DNA from: Synechococcales cyanobacterium bin31.maxbin.ball.101 | Lineage (GTDB): Bacteria; Cyanobacteriota; Cyanobacteriia; Leptolyngbyales; Leptolyngbyaceae | Reading direction: 5' to 3' | NCBI GenBank assembly: GCA_013298165.1 | Contig: JAAFJU010000030.1 | Location: forward strand, 1 to 38,093 | DNA: 38,093 nt | Shown here: positions 16,827 to 25,490 of the stretch, piece after piece | How positions within the stretch are numbered: the stretch's first letter is position 1 | How the letters are laid out: each line of letters opens with the position of its first letter | Position numbers and translations under genes: made by a program | The notes under the pieces: model-generated | What the model was told of the DNA's origin: nothing | Database searches by the model: none | What the model saw: the letters and a program-made list of their open reading frames with translations, nothing else

Positions 16827-17525
16827 ATGGTCGCTTCCATTTCGGTTGACATTACTGATGCGGTTATCTATCCCGACTGTGATGGCAATCCCATGTCCGA
16901 CAATACAAAACAATTTCGCTGGATCGTCACCATTAAGGAGAATCTAGAGATTCTTTGCGCAGATGATCCCAATATTTTTGTGGCTGGGGATCTTCTCTGG
17001 TATCCCGTTGAGGGCAATAACAAAATTCGTCAAGCCCCAGATGCGATGGTGGTTCTCGGTCGTCCCAAGGGCGATCGCGGCTCTTATCAGCAATGGAAAG
17101 AGGATAATATTGCGCCGCAGGTGGTTTTTGAGATTTTGTCTCCTGGCAATCGTTCGGGAGAAAGGAAACGAAAGTTCAAATTTTATGAACAGTATGGTGT
17201 TAAAGAATATTATGAGTATGATCCGGACCGGGAACAGTTCAAGGGCTGGATACGCGAGGGCGATCGATTGGAATCCATTAATTTTCAGGGAAGCTTCGTC
17301 AGTCCATTGCTAAAAATTCGATTTGAACTCCCGCTACTTGGCCCTTTAGTGATTTATAGACCTGATGGACGACCTTTTATGGGTTCTGTCGATCTGGAAA
17401 ATCGAGCCAGTCAAGCTGAAAACCGAGCCAGTCAAGCTGAAAACCGGGCCAGTCAAGCTGAAATAACAGCCAAAAAACTAGCGGCAAAACTTCGAGAACT
17501 CGGCATCGATCCTGAAATGCTTTGA
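16827..17525 (+). CDS. Uma2-family (DUF820) PD-(D/E)xK nuclease-like protein
   Basis: 232 residues. The Uma2 core is seen: IRQAPDAMVVLGRPKGDR with D72, VVFEILSPGNRSGERKRKFKFYEQYGVKEYYEYDPD with E102 and the downstream lysines, matching the PD-(D/E)xK arrangement. These genes are highly amplified in cyanobacteria and their biological role is unclear. The C-terminus has three perfect heptads of ENRASQA followed by a helix ending RELGIDPEML, a common Uma2 tail likely forming a coiled coil. It follows the dihydroorotase-like remnant by 44 bp. Confidence 0.88.
   Translation: MVASISVDITDAVIYPDCDGNPMSDNTKQFRWIVTIKENLEILCADDPNIFVAGDLLWYPVEGNNKIRQAPDAMVVLGRPKGDRGSYQQWKEDNIAPQVVFEILSPGNRSGERKRKFKFYEQYGVKEYYEYDPDREQFKGWIREGDRLESINFQGSFVSPLLKIRFELPLLGPLVIYRPDGRPFMGSVDLENRASQAENRASQAENRASQAEITAKKLAAKLRELGIDPEML
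17397..17459 (+). repeat. 21-bp tandem repeat (3 units) inside the Uma2 gene
   Basis: Units at 17397-17417, 17418-17438 and 17439-17459 differ at only a few third positions and each encodes ENRASQA. The number of heptads sets coiled-coil length and can vary by slippage. Confidence 0.9.
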
Positions 17526-17635
17526 GAAGAGCTACTTGAGAAGTAACCCCTGGGTTTACTCAGAGGGGTCTAAAGATGAGCCGAAATTAATCATGATCTC
17601 AGATAAAATAGTGAAATCGTCGATGCAATACGGCA

Positions 17636-18184
17636 ATGCTAAATTTAATTAGACTCAACCGATCGTTCTGGAAACCTATTCTGTTTGCATTTCTGTGTGG
17701 TCTGTCGGTTTTGAATGTCGGCGATCGGGCGGCGGCCCAGTCAATCGGAAGCCGGAAAAGAATTCAACGGATTTCCGCCGATCGTAAAGCATTGATTGTC
17801 GAAGCCAAAGCCTCTTTTCGAACGATTCTTCAGGATATGAATCGGATAGAGACCTTATGGAAACAGGGTGCCGTTTCTGAAACTCGGTATCGTCAAGCTC
17901 AGTCAGATGTCGCTAATTTGCAAAAAAAGATAAATCGTTTAATCTGTGAGGATCTGATTTCTCCTGAGATTGTTATCTTAAATATTCAACTTCGATCGGC
18001 GATCAGTCAAAAAGAACGGTATCAAACGCTATACAGTGCAGGTGCGATTAGTTATCTGGAATTTCTAAACGTTAAAGAAAAGGCTGACTTTATTCAAGAA
18101 GAGTTAGATGATGCGATCGAGAATGATCCGGTTTCTAAAAAACATATCAATAAAACGAAAGAATGCCGCGATTGGGGACCATGA
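17636..18184 (+). CDS. Exported coiled-coil protein of unknown function
   Basis: 182 residues. A signal peptide with a hydrophobic core (ILFAFLCGLSVL) and an Ala-rich cleavage site (RAAAQS, near residue 35) predicts a periplasmic protein. The mature part is almost all helix with heptad character. It contains two related motifs about 60 residues apart: LWKQGAVSETRYRQAQ and LYSAGAISYLEFLNVK. This G-A-(V/I)-S-x-x-(R/E)-(Y/F) turn is typical of the helical hairpins of TolC and HlyD-type export proteins, but the beta domains of those families are missing. It could be a stand-alone periplasmic hairpin. It ends 27 bp before ldpA on the same strand. Confidence 0.7.
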   Translation: MLNLIRLNRSFWKPILFAFLCGLSVLNVGDRAAAQSIGSRKRIQRISADRKALIVEAKASFRTILQDMNRIETLWKQGAVSETRYRQAQSDVANLQKKINRLICEDLISPEIVILNIQLRSAISQKERYQTLYSAGAISYLEFLNVKEKADFIQEELDDAIENDPVSKKHINKTKECRDWGP

Positions 18185-18211
18185 ACAAAGAGTGAATCAC
18201 AAGTTTTGGCT

Positions 18212-19285
18212 ATGATCCTTACTACACGACCCACCGACCCGCTCCGATCGCTCCAAACTGGCAACTGGTTCAAACTGATCTGTGGAGCCAGTTCACAGCA
18301 TATTCCCACCATTCGGAGCTGTGCCATTGCCTACGCAATCGCAGGTGCAGACTGCATTGATCTCGCTGCCGATCCGGCCATTATCATTGCGGTTAAAGAT
18401 GCGATCGTCTCCATTCAAACTCATTATCCCAACGTGAATCCCTGGCTGATGGTCAGCTTGAACGATGGCGAAGATCCCCATTTTCGCAAAGCTGAATTTG
18501 ATCCAAATCATTGTCCAAGCGACTGCGATCGGCCCTGTGAGAAGGTTTGCCCCACCAACGCAATTCAGTTTTCATCCAAATCTTCGGGTGTGATTGATGA
18601 ACTTTGCTATGGCTGTGGCCGCTGTTTACCCATTTGTCCAATTCAAAGCATTCAAGCTAGATCCTATGTTTATAAGCCCGAAATCATTGTGCCAACGGTT
18701 TTAGACCTTGGCATTGATGCGATCGAAATTCATACCCAAATTGGCCGATCGGCAGACTTTGCAACCCTTTGGCAAACCCTAAAACCCCATCTTCATCACC
18801 TCAAATTGATTGCCGTAAGCTGTCCCGATGGTCCCGGAATGGTCGAGTATTTGCAAGCCCTCAACCAAATCATTTCACCCTCAGGTCTTCCCTGCGCCTT
18901 CATTTGGCAAACCGATGGACGACCGATGAGTGGCGACATTGGCGATGGAGCCACGCGGGCTTGTATCAAACTGGGACAAAAGGTCTTAGCGCTGGGATTG
19001 CCGGGGTTTGTGCAGCTTGCAGGGGGAACGAACGACCATACAGTGGAGAAACTCACTCAATTGGGCCTTTTCCCACCGCAACCCCAAACGCGACATCTGG
19101 CTGGAATTGCCTACGGAAGCTATGCCCGATCGCAATTGCAATCGGTCTTGACTGAATTGGAACAGCGATCGAGCAATCAACTGGAACAGCATCCCGATCT
19201 CCTCGAAGAAAGCGTTAAAATAGCCACAAACTTGATTGCCCCTCTCAAATCCTACTCCTCAAAAAATCTGCTCACTTCTACCTAG
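18212..19285 (+). CDS. ldpA: LdpA, Fe-S protein modulating circadian period by light
   Basis: 357 residues from ATG 18212; the in-frame TTG at 18206 is less likely. The N-terminal half has the LdpA opening (LRSLQTGNWFKLICGASSQH, AYAIAGADCIDLAADP). Two ferredoxin-type clusters follow: CPSDCDRPCEKVC (C101, C105, C109, C113) and CYGCGRCLPIC (C132, C135, C138, C142). The C-terminal half is a TIM-barrel-like domain ending in the GIAYGSYAR segment. In Synechococcus elongatus LdpA senses cellular redox and adjusts the circadian period. The last residues after PLKS differ from a second, degraded 3' copy located at 20111-20228. Confidence 0.9.
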   Translation: MILTTRPTDPLRSLQTGNWFKLICGASSQHIPTIRSCAIAYAIAGADCIDLAADPAIIIAVKDAIVSIQTHYPNVNPWLMVSLNDGEDPHFRKAEFDPNHCPSDCDRPCEKVCPTNAIQFSSKSSGVIDELCYGCGRCLPICPIQSIQARSYVYKPEIIVPTVLDLGIDAIEIHTQIGRSADFATLWQTLKPHLHHLKLIAVSCPDGPGMVEYLQALNQIISPSGLPCAFIWQTDGRPMSGDIGDGATRACIKLGQKVLALGLPGFVQLAGGTNDHTVEKLTQLGLFPPQPQTRHLAGIAYGSYARSQLQSVLTELEQRSSNQLEQHPDLLEESVKIATNLIAPLKSYSSKNLLTST

Positions 19286-19342
19286 ATTTGAGGGGTGAGC
19301 GGAGTCGAACCCCGGCGTTATGCAACTTGAGTGCCTCAACTT

Positions 19343-20092
19343 ATGACTGAATCGTTTACCCCGATCAAAGTTCCGCCTTTTCCAGATCATACGAAGCTTC
19401 CAGAATCTGATGGGACGTTTCACAATTTCTTCCATCATCCCCAAAGTCTTTTACTCACGGACTCAATTTTAGGAACCCTCGATCGGATTCATCCCGATGG
19501 TCAGTATTGCATTGGACAAGACTCTGGAATTTATTGGCGAGAAACAGAACCGCCTGAAAAAGGCGCAGAAGCTCCGGATTGGTTCTATGTGGGTGGCGTT
19601 CCGCCGCAGTTAGATGGGCGATATCGTCGATCGTACGTGTTGTGGCGTGAATTGATTACCCCCACGATCGTTCTAGAGTTCGCTTCGGGGACAGGTGCAG
19701 AAGAGCGAGACCAGACGCCGTACAAAGGGAAATATTGGGTTTATGAACGAGTGATGAGGGTTCCCTACTATGGAATCTATGAAATTGTGACGGGCAAGTT
19801 GGAAATGTACCATCTGGTGGACATGAACTACCAGAAAATGGAGCCGAACGATCGGGGACATTATCCGATCGAACCGATGCAAGTTGAGCTTGGCCTGTGG
19901 CGAGGCAGCTATCACAACCAAGAGATGTTCTGGTTGCGGTGGTGGGATTTGGCCGGAAATCTATTACTCATTGGTAAAGAACAAGTTGTAATTGAACGAG
20001 ATCGGGTGGATCAAGAACGGCGACGGGCTGAAGCGGCTGAACGAGAGTTGGCTGAGCTGAGATCACTCTTGCAACAACGCCAAAATCCATAG
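19343..20092 (+). CDS. Uma2-family (DUF820) nuclease-like protein with C-terminal coiled coil
   Basis: About 249 residues from ATG 19343 (GTG 19331 adds four). Uma2 features: PDWFYVGGV in the first acidic position, TPTIVLEFASGTGAEERDQT at the second, and KYWVYERVMRVPYYGIYEI. The C-terminus is a charged helix (VIERDRVDQERRRAEAAERE) typical of Uma2 proteins. It is only distantly similar to the Uma2 protein at 16827. The gene lies between intact ldpA and a degraded second copy of the ldpA 3' end, suggesting that it arrived as an insertion at the end of ldpA. Confidence 0.85.
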   Translation: MTESFTPIKVPPFPDHTKLPESDGTFHNFFHHPQSLLLTDSILGTLDRIHPDGQYCIGQDSGIYWRETEPPEKGAEAPDWFYVGGVPPQLDGRYRRSYVLWRELITPTIVLEFASGTGAEERDQTPYKGKYWVYERVMRVPYYGIYEIVTGKLEMYHLVDMNYQKMEPNDRGHYPIEPMQVELGLWRGSYHNQEMFWLRWWDLAGNLLLIGKEQVVIERDRVDQERRRAEAAERELAELRSLLQQRQNP

Positions 20093-20110
20093 CGTAAAGA
20101 TCTGAAATCA

Positions 20111-20228
20111 AAATCGTCTCAGAAAATACCCCGATCCCCCAGCAGAAAACGTTAAAATAGGCAGTAAGCTCGCTTTCCCACTCAAATCCGATCGGATTTG
20201 TCGTGATGAAGTTGTGGCGTTTGGATGA
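20111..20228 (+). pseudogene. Degraded second copy of the ldpA 3' end
   Basis: In one frame this region reads LRKYPDPPAENVKIGSKLAF then PLKS, aligning without gaps to the end of intact LdpA (LEQHPDLLEESVKIATNLIA then PLKS). An ungapped comparison of 63 bases from 19195 and 20130 gives about 45 matches by my count. The copy continues beyond PLKS to a TGA at 20226-20228 and has no start codon. It separates the Uma2 gene from ycf45. It is a relic of either the original ldpA end or a tandem duplication. Confidence 0.65.
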
Positions 20229-20310
20229 GGCGATCGGTTCGATCGGCCCCTCTCCAACCCCTGTTTGATTTTCCATCACCGTTGTCACAACGTTTTTGAA
20301 ACGATTAAAT

Positions 20311-22347
20311 ATGACTGTATCGCGCGATGATTTCGACTTTGCCCCGTCCATTGCAGAAAATCGCGCAACTTATGGCGCTGATATAGAATCCAGTTTAATA
20401 AGTAAACCTGATTTACCTCCTGAAGATGATTTAGAAACTGACGCGGAACAAGCGACTGCGAAGATCAACGATGATAAGCTGCGGGCCGAAGCCGCGATCG
20501 TCGAAAGTCGCATCACCGACGACCTGAACAAACTTCTCGCCATGCTCCCGACGGATTTGCGAGACCAACTCAATGTCCATCCTGACAAAGATAAATTGGT
20601 CGAAGTCGTCATGGATCTAGGGCGTCTTCCGGAAGCGCGGTTTCCTGGAAAAGCGGAATACCTGAGCGATCGAGTGATTACCCAAGCCGATCTCGATGAA
20701 AGTATCAAAAACGTCGGCGACTTCGGCGGCGACAATCGCGCCGGAATCGAGCGCACCCTCCACCGCATCAGTGCCATTCGGAACCGCCGAGGCGAGGTAA
20801 TTGGTCTCACCTGTCGGGTGGGCCGCGCGGTGTTTGGCACGATCGCCATGATTCGAGATCTGGTCGAAAGCGGAAAATCCATCCTCATGCTCGGTCGTCC
20901 CGGCGTCGGCAAAACCACCGCCCTGCGCGAAATTGCTCGCGTCCTGGCTGACGATCTAGGCAAACGGGTCGTCATTATCGACACCTCCAACGAAATTGCA
21001 GGGGACGGCGACGTGCCCCATCCTGCGATCGGTCGTGCCCGTCGAATGCAGGTCGCCAAGCCTGAACTCCAGCACCAAGTGATGATCGAAGCGGTGGAAA
21101 ACCACATGCCTGAAGTCATCGTGATTGACGAAATTGGCACCGAATTGGAAGCGATCGCTGCTCGAACGATCGCTGAGCGTGGCGTGCAACTGGTCGGCAC
21201 CGCCCACGGCAACCAATTGGAAAACCTGATGAAAAACCCGACTCTGTCGGATCTGATCGGTGGGATCCAATCCGTGACGCTGGGCGATGACGAAGCCCGT
21301 CGGCGTGGATCCCAAAAGAGCGTGCTAGAGCGAAAAGCACCGCCGACCTTTGAAGTGGCGGTGGAAATGCTAGAACGCCAAAAGTGGACGGTCCACGATG
21401 AAGTGGCTCAGACCGTGGACATGCTCCTGCGCGGACGGCAACCGAATCCGCAGGTTCGATCGGTGGATAAAAAAGGTCAAGTCACGATCGCCAATGAATC
21501 CGGGGGACCCGTCGCGACTCCGCCCCGCAACCGTCAAGTCCGCATGGTGCCCTTGGGTGGGAACGGTGACTATGGTGGGAATTCAGGCGGGAATTCGGGT
21601 GGTCGCTATGGTGCCGGGGGTTATGGTGGCGCGAGTTATGGCCGATCGGGCGGCGGCAGTTTAGGCGCGAATGTGGTCGTGCCGGAGCAGCCCTTTGGCT
21701 GGCGATCGAATGGCCGCATGACGCCAATATCCAATGCCAGTCCTGAACGTCGGGAATTTGAGGACTTGCTAGAGTCAAAAATCGGCAACACCTTTGACGA
21801 CCTGGACATTACTGAAACCAGTTTTGGTCCGGACGGTGAGGAATTGCCCCTCAAGGTCTATCCCTACGGCATCGGGCGGCATCAGTTGGAGCAGTTGATT
21901 TCGACCTTAAATCTGCCGATTCATCTGACCAAGGATATGGACGATGCCGATGCGGTGCTAGCGCTGCGATCGCACATTAAAAACCATTCCAAACTCCGTC
22001 ACATCGCCAAAGCTCGTCAAATTCCGATTCATACGCTCAAATCCAGCAGCATTCCCCAGATTGCGATCGCCCTGCGGCGACTGCTTTCCATGGAAGACCT
22101 GCACGATCCGGACTCCTTGGATCTCAGTTCGTTTACTCGAACCGAGGATAACGATGAGATTGAAGCGTTGGAAGAGGCTCGCCTAGCGGTGGAACAGATT
22201 GTCATCCCCAAAGGCCAACCCGTTGAGCTTTTGCCCCGATCGGCCCTGATCCGCAAAATACAGCACGAGCTAATTGAGCACTACCATCTCAAATCCCAAA
22301 GCTTCGGCGACGAACCCAATCGCCGCCTAAGGATCTATCCCGCCTAA
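20311..22347 (+). CDS. ycf45: Ycf45: SpoIIIAA-like AAA+ ATPase with R3H domain
   Basis: 678 residues from ATG 20311; a TTG at 20296 is less likely. The ATPase domain shows Walker A GRPGVGKT (195-202) and Walker [11 protein letters not shown] with D273/E274, followed by the [11 protein letters not shown] segment typical of SpoIIIAA/Ycf45. A Gly/Asn/Ser-rich linker (around 420-450) separates it from a C-terminal region ending in an R3H domain: RKIQH (the RxxxH signature), then [15 protein letters not shown]3H binds single-stranded nucleic acid. The gene is conserved in cyanobacteria and plastids but its function is not settled. An antisense frame of 280 codons is a by-product of high GC skew in codon positions. 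Confidence 0.92.
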   Translation: MTVSRDDFDFAPSIAENRATYGADIESSLISKPDLPPEDDLETDAEQATAKINDDKLRAEAAIVESRITDDLNKLLAMLPTDLRDQLNVHPDKDKLVEVVMDLGRLPEARFPGKAEYLSDRVITQADLDESIKNVGDFGGDNRAGIERTLHRISAIRNRRGEVIGLTCRVGRAVFGTIAMIRDLVESGKSILMLGRPGVGKTTALREIARVLADDLGKRVVIIDTSNEIAGDGDVPHPAIGRARRMQVAKPELQHQVMIEAVENHMPEVIVIDEIGTELEAIAARTIAERGVQLVGTAHGNQLENLMKNPTLSDLIGGIQSVTLGDDEARRRGSQKSVLERKAPPTFEVAVEMLERQKWTVHDEVAQTVDMLLRGRQPNPQVRSVDKKGQVTIANESGGPVATPPRNRQVRMVPLGGNGDYGGNSGGNSGGRYGAGGYGGASYGRSGGGSLGANVVVPEQPFGWRSNGRMTPISNASPERREFEDLLESKIGNTFDDLDITETSFGPDGEELPLKVYPYGIGRHQLEQLISTLNLPIHLTKDMDDADAVLALRSHIKNHSKLRHIAKARQIPIHTLKSSSIPQIAIALRRLLSMEDLHDPDSLDLSSFTRTEDNDEIEALEEARLAVEQIVIPKGQPVELLPRSALIRKIQHELIEHYHLKSQSFGDEPNRRLRIYPA

Positions 22348-22357
22348 CCCCCTCGCA

Positions 22358-22378
22358 AGGGCACGCATCCCGTGCCCT
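22358..22378. terminator. Hairpin between convergent genes
   Basis: AGGGCACG (22358-22365) and CGTGCCCT (22371-22378) form an 8-bp stem between ycf45 (plus) and the minus-strand gene ending at 22380. There is no T-run. It resembles the GGGCACG-type palindrome at 334-359. Confidence 0.4.
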
Positions 22379-22379
22379 A

Positions 22380-22805
22380 TCAAACCTCCATTTCTGCCCG
22401 CACCGCCCGCACCGTCCGAGGCAACACCCCCACCAACATCGCAAACGCCTCATTGGGAACCGCCTTCACCGTTTCCAACGCAAAATAATTCTCAAACTGT
22501 TGCAACATCATCCGCACCCGATCGCTCGGCTGAGGATTGTCCGTAATCTGCTGCGCTAGACGGATCCATTGCCGACGAATTAAATATGCCTTCTGACGTT
22601 CTTCTTGAGAGGTCGGTTCACCGATCGACAAATCCCCCACCGAAATTACAGCCTGACAATTCAGGTCGAATGCCCCGCCGATCGCCGACCCAGGCCCCGC
22701 AAACTCAGCATGAAACGGCTTGATCAAAATCAAACCATTGCGCTTACGGCTGTTGATCATCATCAACTGTCCCTGATGGAGTTTCTCTAAGATCTTCTCG
22801 GACAC
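22380..22805 (-). CDS. Conserved-looking protein of unknown function
   Basis: 141 residues with a GTG start; an internal ATG pair (MMINSRKRN) could instead start a protein of 127 residues. I do not recognise a family. The first half has alternating hydrophobic strands (NGLILIKPFHAEFAGPGSAIGG), the second half is helical (AYLIRRQWIRLAQQITDN, RVRMMLQQFENYFALETV). There is no signal peptide or membrane segment, so it is cytoplasmic. It is convergent with ycf45. The codon use matches its neighbours, so it is probably a real gene. Confidence 0.65.
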   Translation of the reverse strand: MSEKILEKLHQGQLMMINSRKRNGLILIKPFHAEFAGPGSAIGGAFDLNCQAVISVGDLSIGEPTSQEERQKAYLIRRQWIRLAQQITDNPQPSDRVRMMLQQFENYFALETVKAVPNEAFAMLVGVLPRTVRAVRAEMEV

Positions 22806-22998
22806 GAGGATGACTCACCGATAAAAATTTAAATATCACGATTACTGCAAAGCGTTAGTGTCATTTTTCACAATCTAAAAATGACCTCACCCATCAATCA
22901 ACACAAAGCATTCTATCCCCACCATTGTAAATCAGTCTCCCCGTTCTAGCCGAGGCCGTTAACCCAACCCCTCAACCTGAACCGATCGAGCCTCCCTA

Positions 22999-23577
22999 TC
23001 ATAGTCGTCGGCTCGGGATTAGATGCCGATGCAGCAAAAGCCGCCTCTCCATGCCCCCATGGGCAGGATTTAAAAAAGAGAGTTGGGCATGAATGTAATA
23101 CCCCAATCGTAAATAAAGGCGACGAGCCGCCACGTTATCAGCCAAGACATGCAAATACAAGCCATTCTGATTCCACAGATAAGCCTGATGTTCACAAGCT
23201 TGAATCAATTGTTTCGCAATTCCTAGACGACGATAACCAGACTCCACTGTCAGACTGGCTAAATAAGGATAAGCAGACTGCCCAAGGGCTGGCTTTTGCA
23301 GAGAGACTTCTACAGTCCCCATCACCCCATGGGGACGATCGGCATCCACCGCAACAAATGCTTGGTACAGATTTTTACGACCCATGCGAGCGTGTAAATC
23401 TGCTTGAATCCCAGCCTGCATCATCGGCATCATCCACAACCAAGGTACCAAGGAAAATCCTTTGACCAAAATATGTGCCATTCCGGCAACATCTTCCCTC
23501 GTCGCCGAGCGAACCACGGTGGCTGGAATGTCCTGAAGGAGCGGAGATTGGGACTGTTCTAGTAAAGTCTTGTTCAT
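22999..23577 (-). CDS. GNAT-family N-acetyltransferase
   Basis: About 192 residues; ATG 23577 is preceded by an in-frame GTG at 23580. The acetyl-CoA binding motif A is YLASLTVESGYRRLGIAKQL with the R/Q-x-x-G-x-A pattern, followed by the motif B block LHVLADNVAARRLYLRLGY. The substrate is unknown. It lies downstream of psbBT on the same strand but beyond a strong terminator, so it has its own promoter. Similar orphan GNAT genes near photosystem genes do not by themselves imply a photosynthetic role. Confidence 0.88.
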   Translation of the reverse strand: MNKTLLEQSQSPLLQDIPATVVRSATREDVAGMAHILVKGFSLVPWLWMMPMMQAGIQADLHARMGRKNLYQAFVAVDADRPHGVMGTVEVSLQKPALGQSAYPYLASLTVESGYRRLGIAKQLIQACEHQAYLWNQNGLYLHVLADNVAARRLYLRLGYYIHAQLSFLNPAHGGMERRLLLHRHLIPSRRL

Positions 23578-23681
23578 CACAAAAGACGCTCTATCAAGTT
23601 TGATTATTTTACGGCATTATTCGCATTCCATCCGGTAGCCCAAGATGCGTTTTATTCTTCAGTACGCGATATACAAAGCCA

Positions 23682-23740
23682 TAAAAAGAGCCTGCCAAGG
23701 CTGACAGGTTTTACAACCTAACCAGCAGCTCGACAGGCTC
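23682..23740 (-). terminator. Intrinsic terminator of the psbB-psbT operon
   Basis: Read on minus, GAGCCTG (23740-23734) pairs with CAGGCTC (23694-23688), with further inner pairing (AGGTT/AACCT), followed by TTTTTAT. It is placed directly after psbT. Confidence 0.85.
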
Positions 23741-23761
23741 ACACCTTTCAAAATCGTAGAA

Positions 23762-23857
23762 CTACTTCCCAATCTTGGGTGGCTCACGAAATGCGATGGC
23801 GAAAAACAAGACGCCGATCGCCAAGGCCAAGATCAAAATATAAGCAACACTTTCCAT
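23762..23857 (-). CDS. psbT: Photosystem II reaction centre protein T
   Basis: 31 residues, too short for most gene finders: [20 protein letters not shown] followed by [11 protein letters not shown]. It is a single membrane helix with the conserved N-terminal MESVAY and the FREPPK stromal end. PsbT sits at the PSII dimer interface next to CP47 and D1 and helps repair and QA-site stability. AAGGA lies about 12 bp upstream of the ATG. It follows psbB on the same strand, with a hairpin between them, and is followed by a strong terminator; this is the usual psbB-psbT order. Confidence 0.95.
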   Translation of the reverse strand: MESVAYILILALAIGVLFFAIAFREPPKIGK

Positions 23858-23894
23858 GGTGGATTCTTCCTTGTAAAGAGTGGTGTGAACAAGT

Positions 23895-23940
23895 CGAGAG
23901 CTTCAGACACTTGATGTAAAGCTAATGTCTAAAGCTCTCG
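23895..23940 (-). other. Stem-loop in the psbB-psbT intercistronic spacer
   Basis: CGAGAGCTTCAGACA (23895-23909) and TGTCTAAAGCTCTCG (23926-23940) form a 15-bp stem with one mismatch and a 16-nt loop. There is no T-run on the minus strand after it. It starts 9 bp after the psbB stop. It could protect the psbB mRNA 3' end, set a processing site, or partly attenuate transcription into psbT. Confidence 0.75.
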
Positions 23941-23948
23941 AACATCAA

Positions 23949-25490
23949 CTAAGCTCGACCTTCAGCACGTTCGGAAGGCGTACTCTTATCACCCAGCTTC
24001 TGGTAGAAGCCCCACTCGATTTGCTCTTCGCTCAGCTCAGGGTCAATCCCCGCGAACACATCGCGGAAGATGGTCCGAGAACCATGCCAGATATGACCAA
24101 AGAAGAACAGCAGTGCAAACACCGCGTGACCGAAGGTAAACCAACCGCGAGGGCTAGTCCGGAACGTTCCATCCGACGCCAAGGTTTCACGATCGAAGAC
24201 AAACGGTTCGCCGAGTTGAGAAGAACGAGCGTACTTCTTAACCACAGCCGCATCCGTGAAGCTCTGACCATCCAACTGACCGCCGAAGAAGCTCACCGTC
24301 ACACCCGTTTGTTCAAAACTGAGTTTCGATTCTGCCTTACGGAACGGAATGTCAGCTCTCACAACGCCATTGGCATCGATCAAGACCGTTGGGAAGTTTT
24401 CAAAGAAGTTCGGCAAACGACGGACAAAGAGTTCGCGGCCCGCAGCATCGGTGAAGACCGGATGACCCAGCCAACCCTGTGCAATTCCGTCGCCTTTGTT
24501 CATCTGACCTGTCCGGAACAATCCACCTTTCGCAGGACTGTTACCGACATAATCGTAGAATGCCAATTTCTCAGGAATGTTGCGATAGGCATCTTCTTGA
24601 GTGCCACCTTCAGCAATGGTGGTCTGCACACGGCGCTGAATCTCCTGCTTGAAGAACCCGCTATCCCACTGATAGCGCGTCGGTCCAAACAATTCGATCG
24701 GCGTCGTCGCATTTCCGTACCACATGGTTCCCGCCACGATAAACGCAGCAAAGAACACAGCAGCAATACTGCTGGCCAACACCGTCTCGATGTTCCCCAT
24801 CCGAAGCGCTTTGTATAGACGCTCAGGCGGACGAACCGTCAAGTGGAACAGACCCGCAATAATCCCCACAATGCCCGCTGCAATGTGGTGGGCCACAACG
24901 CCACCGGGGTTAAAGGGGTTAAATCCAGATGGACCCCACTCCGGTGCGACAGGCTGGACGCTTCCCGTAATCCCGTAGGCATCCGAAACCCACATCCCCG
25001 GACCCCAAAGGCCCGTCAGATGGAAGGCTCCATAGCCGAAGCAGAGAAGACCCGACAAAAATAGATGAATTCCAAACATTTTCGGCAAATCCAACGCAGG
25101 TTCACCCGTGCGTGGATCGCGGAAGAGTTCCAAATCCCAATAAACCCAGTGCCAAACGGCTGCCAAAAACAACAGTCCAGATAGAACGATGTGCGCCAGC
25201 GCAACACCTTCAAATGACCAGAAACCTGGATCAACGCCAGACTCACCAGTAATGCTCCAGCCGCTCCAAGACCCTGTCACGCCCAAACGAGCCATGAAGG
25301 GCATTACGAACATGCCTTGCCGCCACATCGGGTTCAAAACTGGATCGCTGGGATCGAAGATCGCTAATTCATAAAGCGCCATCGAACCAGCCCAGCCCGC
25401 AACCAGAGCAGTGTGCATCAGGTGAGTCGCGATGAGCCGACCCGGATCGTTGATCAGGACGGTATGAACACGGTACCAAGGTAGTCCCAT
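23949..25490 (-). CDS. psbB: Photosystem II chlorophyll-binding core antenna CP47
   Basis: 513 residues, close to the usual length of about 508. The N-terminus [20 protein letters not shown], six membrane helices with conserved chlorophyll-ligand histidines (for example [41 protein letters not shown]), and the large lumenal loop between helices 5 and 6 are all recognisable. CP47 transfers excitation energy to the D1/D2 reaction centre. The start has GAGGAGGAG upstream, and the ATG lies in the loop of a small hairpin (25481-25498). It is the first gene of psbB-psbT and is divergent from the ferredoxin gene. A 297-codon antisense frame here is spurious. Confidence 0.98.
   Translation of the reverse strand: MGLPWYRVHTVLINDPGRLIATHLMHTALVAGWAGSMALYELAIFDPSDPVLNPMWRQGMFVMPFMARLGVTGSWSGWSITGESGVDPGFWSFEGVALAHIVLSGLLFLAAVWHWVYWDLELFRDPRTGEPALDLPKMFGIHLFLSGLLCFGYGAFHLTGLWGPGMWVSDAYGITGSVQPVAPEWGPSGFNPFNPGGVVAHHIAAGIVGIIAGLFHLTVRPPERLYKALRMGNIETVLASSIAAVFFAAFIVAGTMWYGNATTPIELFGPTRYQWDSGFFKQEIQRRVQTTIAEGGTQEDAYRNIPEKLAFYDYVGNSPAKGGLFRTGQMNKGDGIAQGWLGHPVFTDAAGRELFVRRLPNFFENFPTVLIDANGVVRADIPFRKAESKLSFEQTGVTVSFFGGQLDGQSFTDAAVVKKYARSSQLGEPFVFDRETLASDGTFRTSPRGWFTFGHAVFALLFFFGHIWHGSRTIFRDVFAGIDPELSEEQIEWGFYQKLGDKSTPSERAEGRA

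Noticed and set aside
19291-19330. tRNA-like T-arm (GGGGTTCGACTCC on minus) upstream of the second Uma2 gene
   Set aside because: The T-stem does not pair (CGGGG against CCGCT), and no acceptor, D-arm or anticodon arm can be drawn; the motif is short enough to occur by chance.
20370-21212. 280-codon minus-strand frame opposite ycf45
   Set aside because: Arg/Ser-rich composition typical of an antisense shadow of a GC-rich gene.
23925-24818. 297-codon plus-strand reading frame opposite psbB
   Set aside because: It lies fully antisense to an unmistakable CP47 gene, has no ribosome site and its sequence resembles no protein family.
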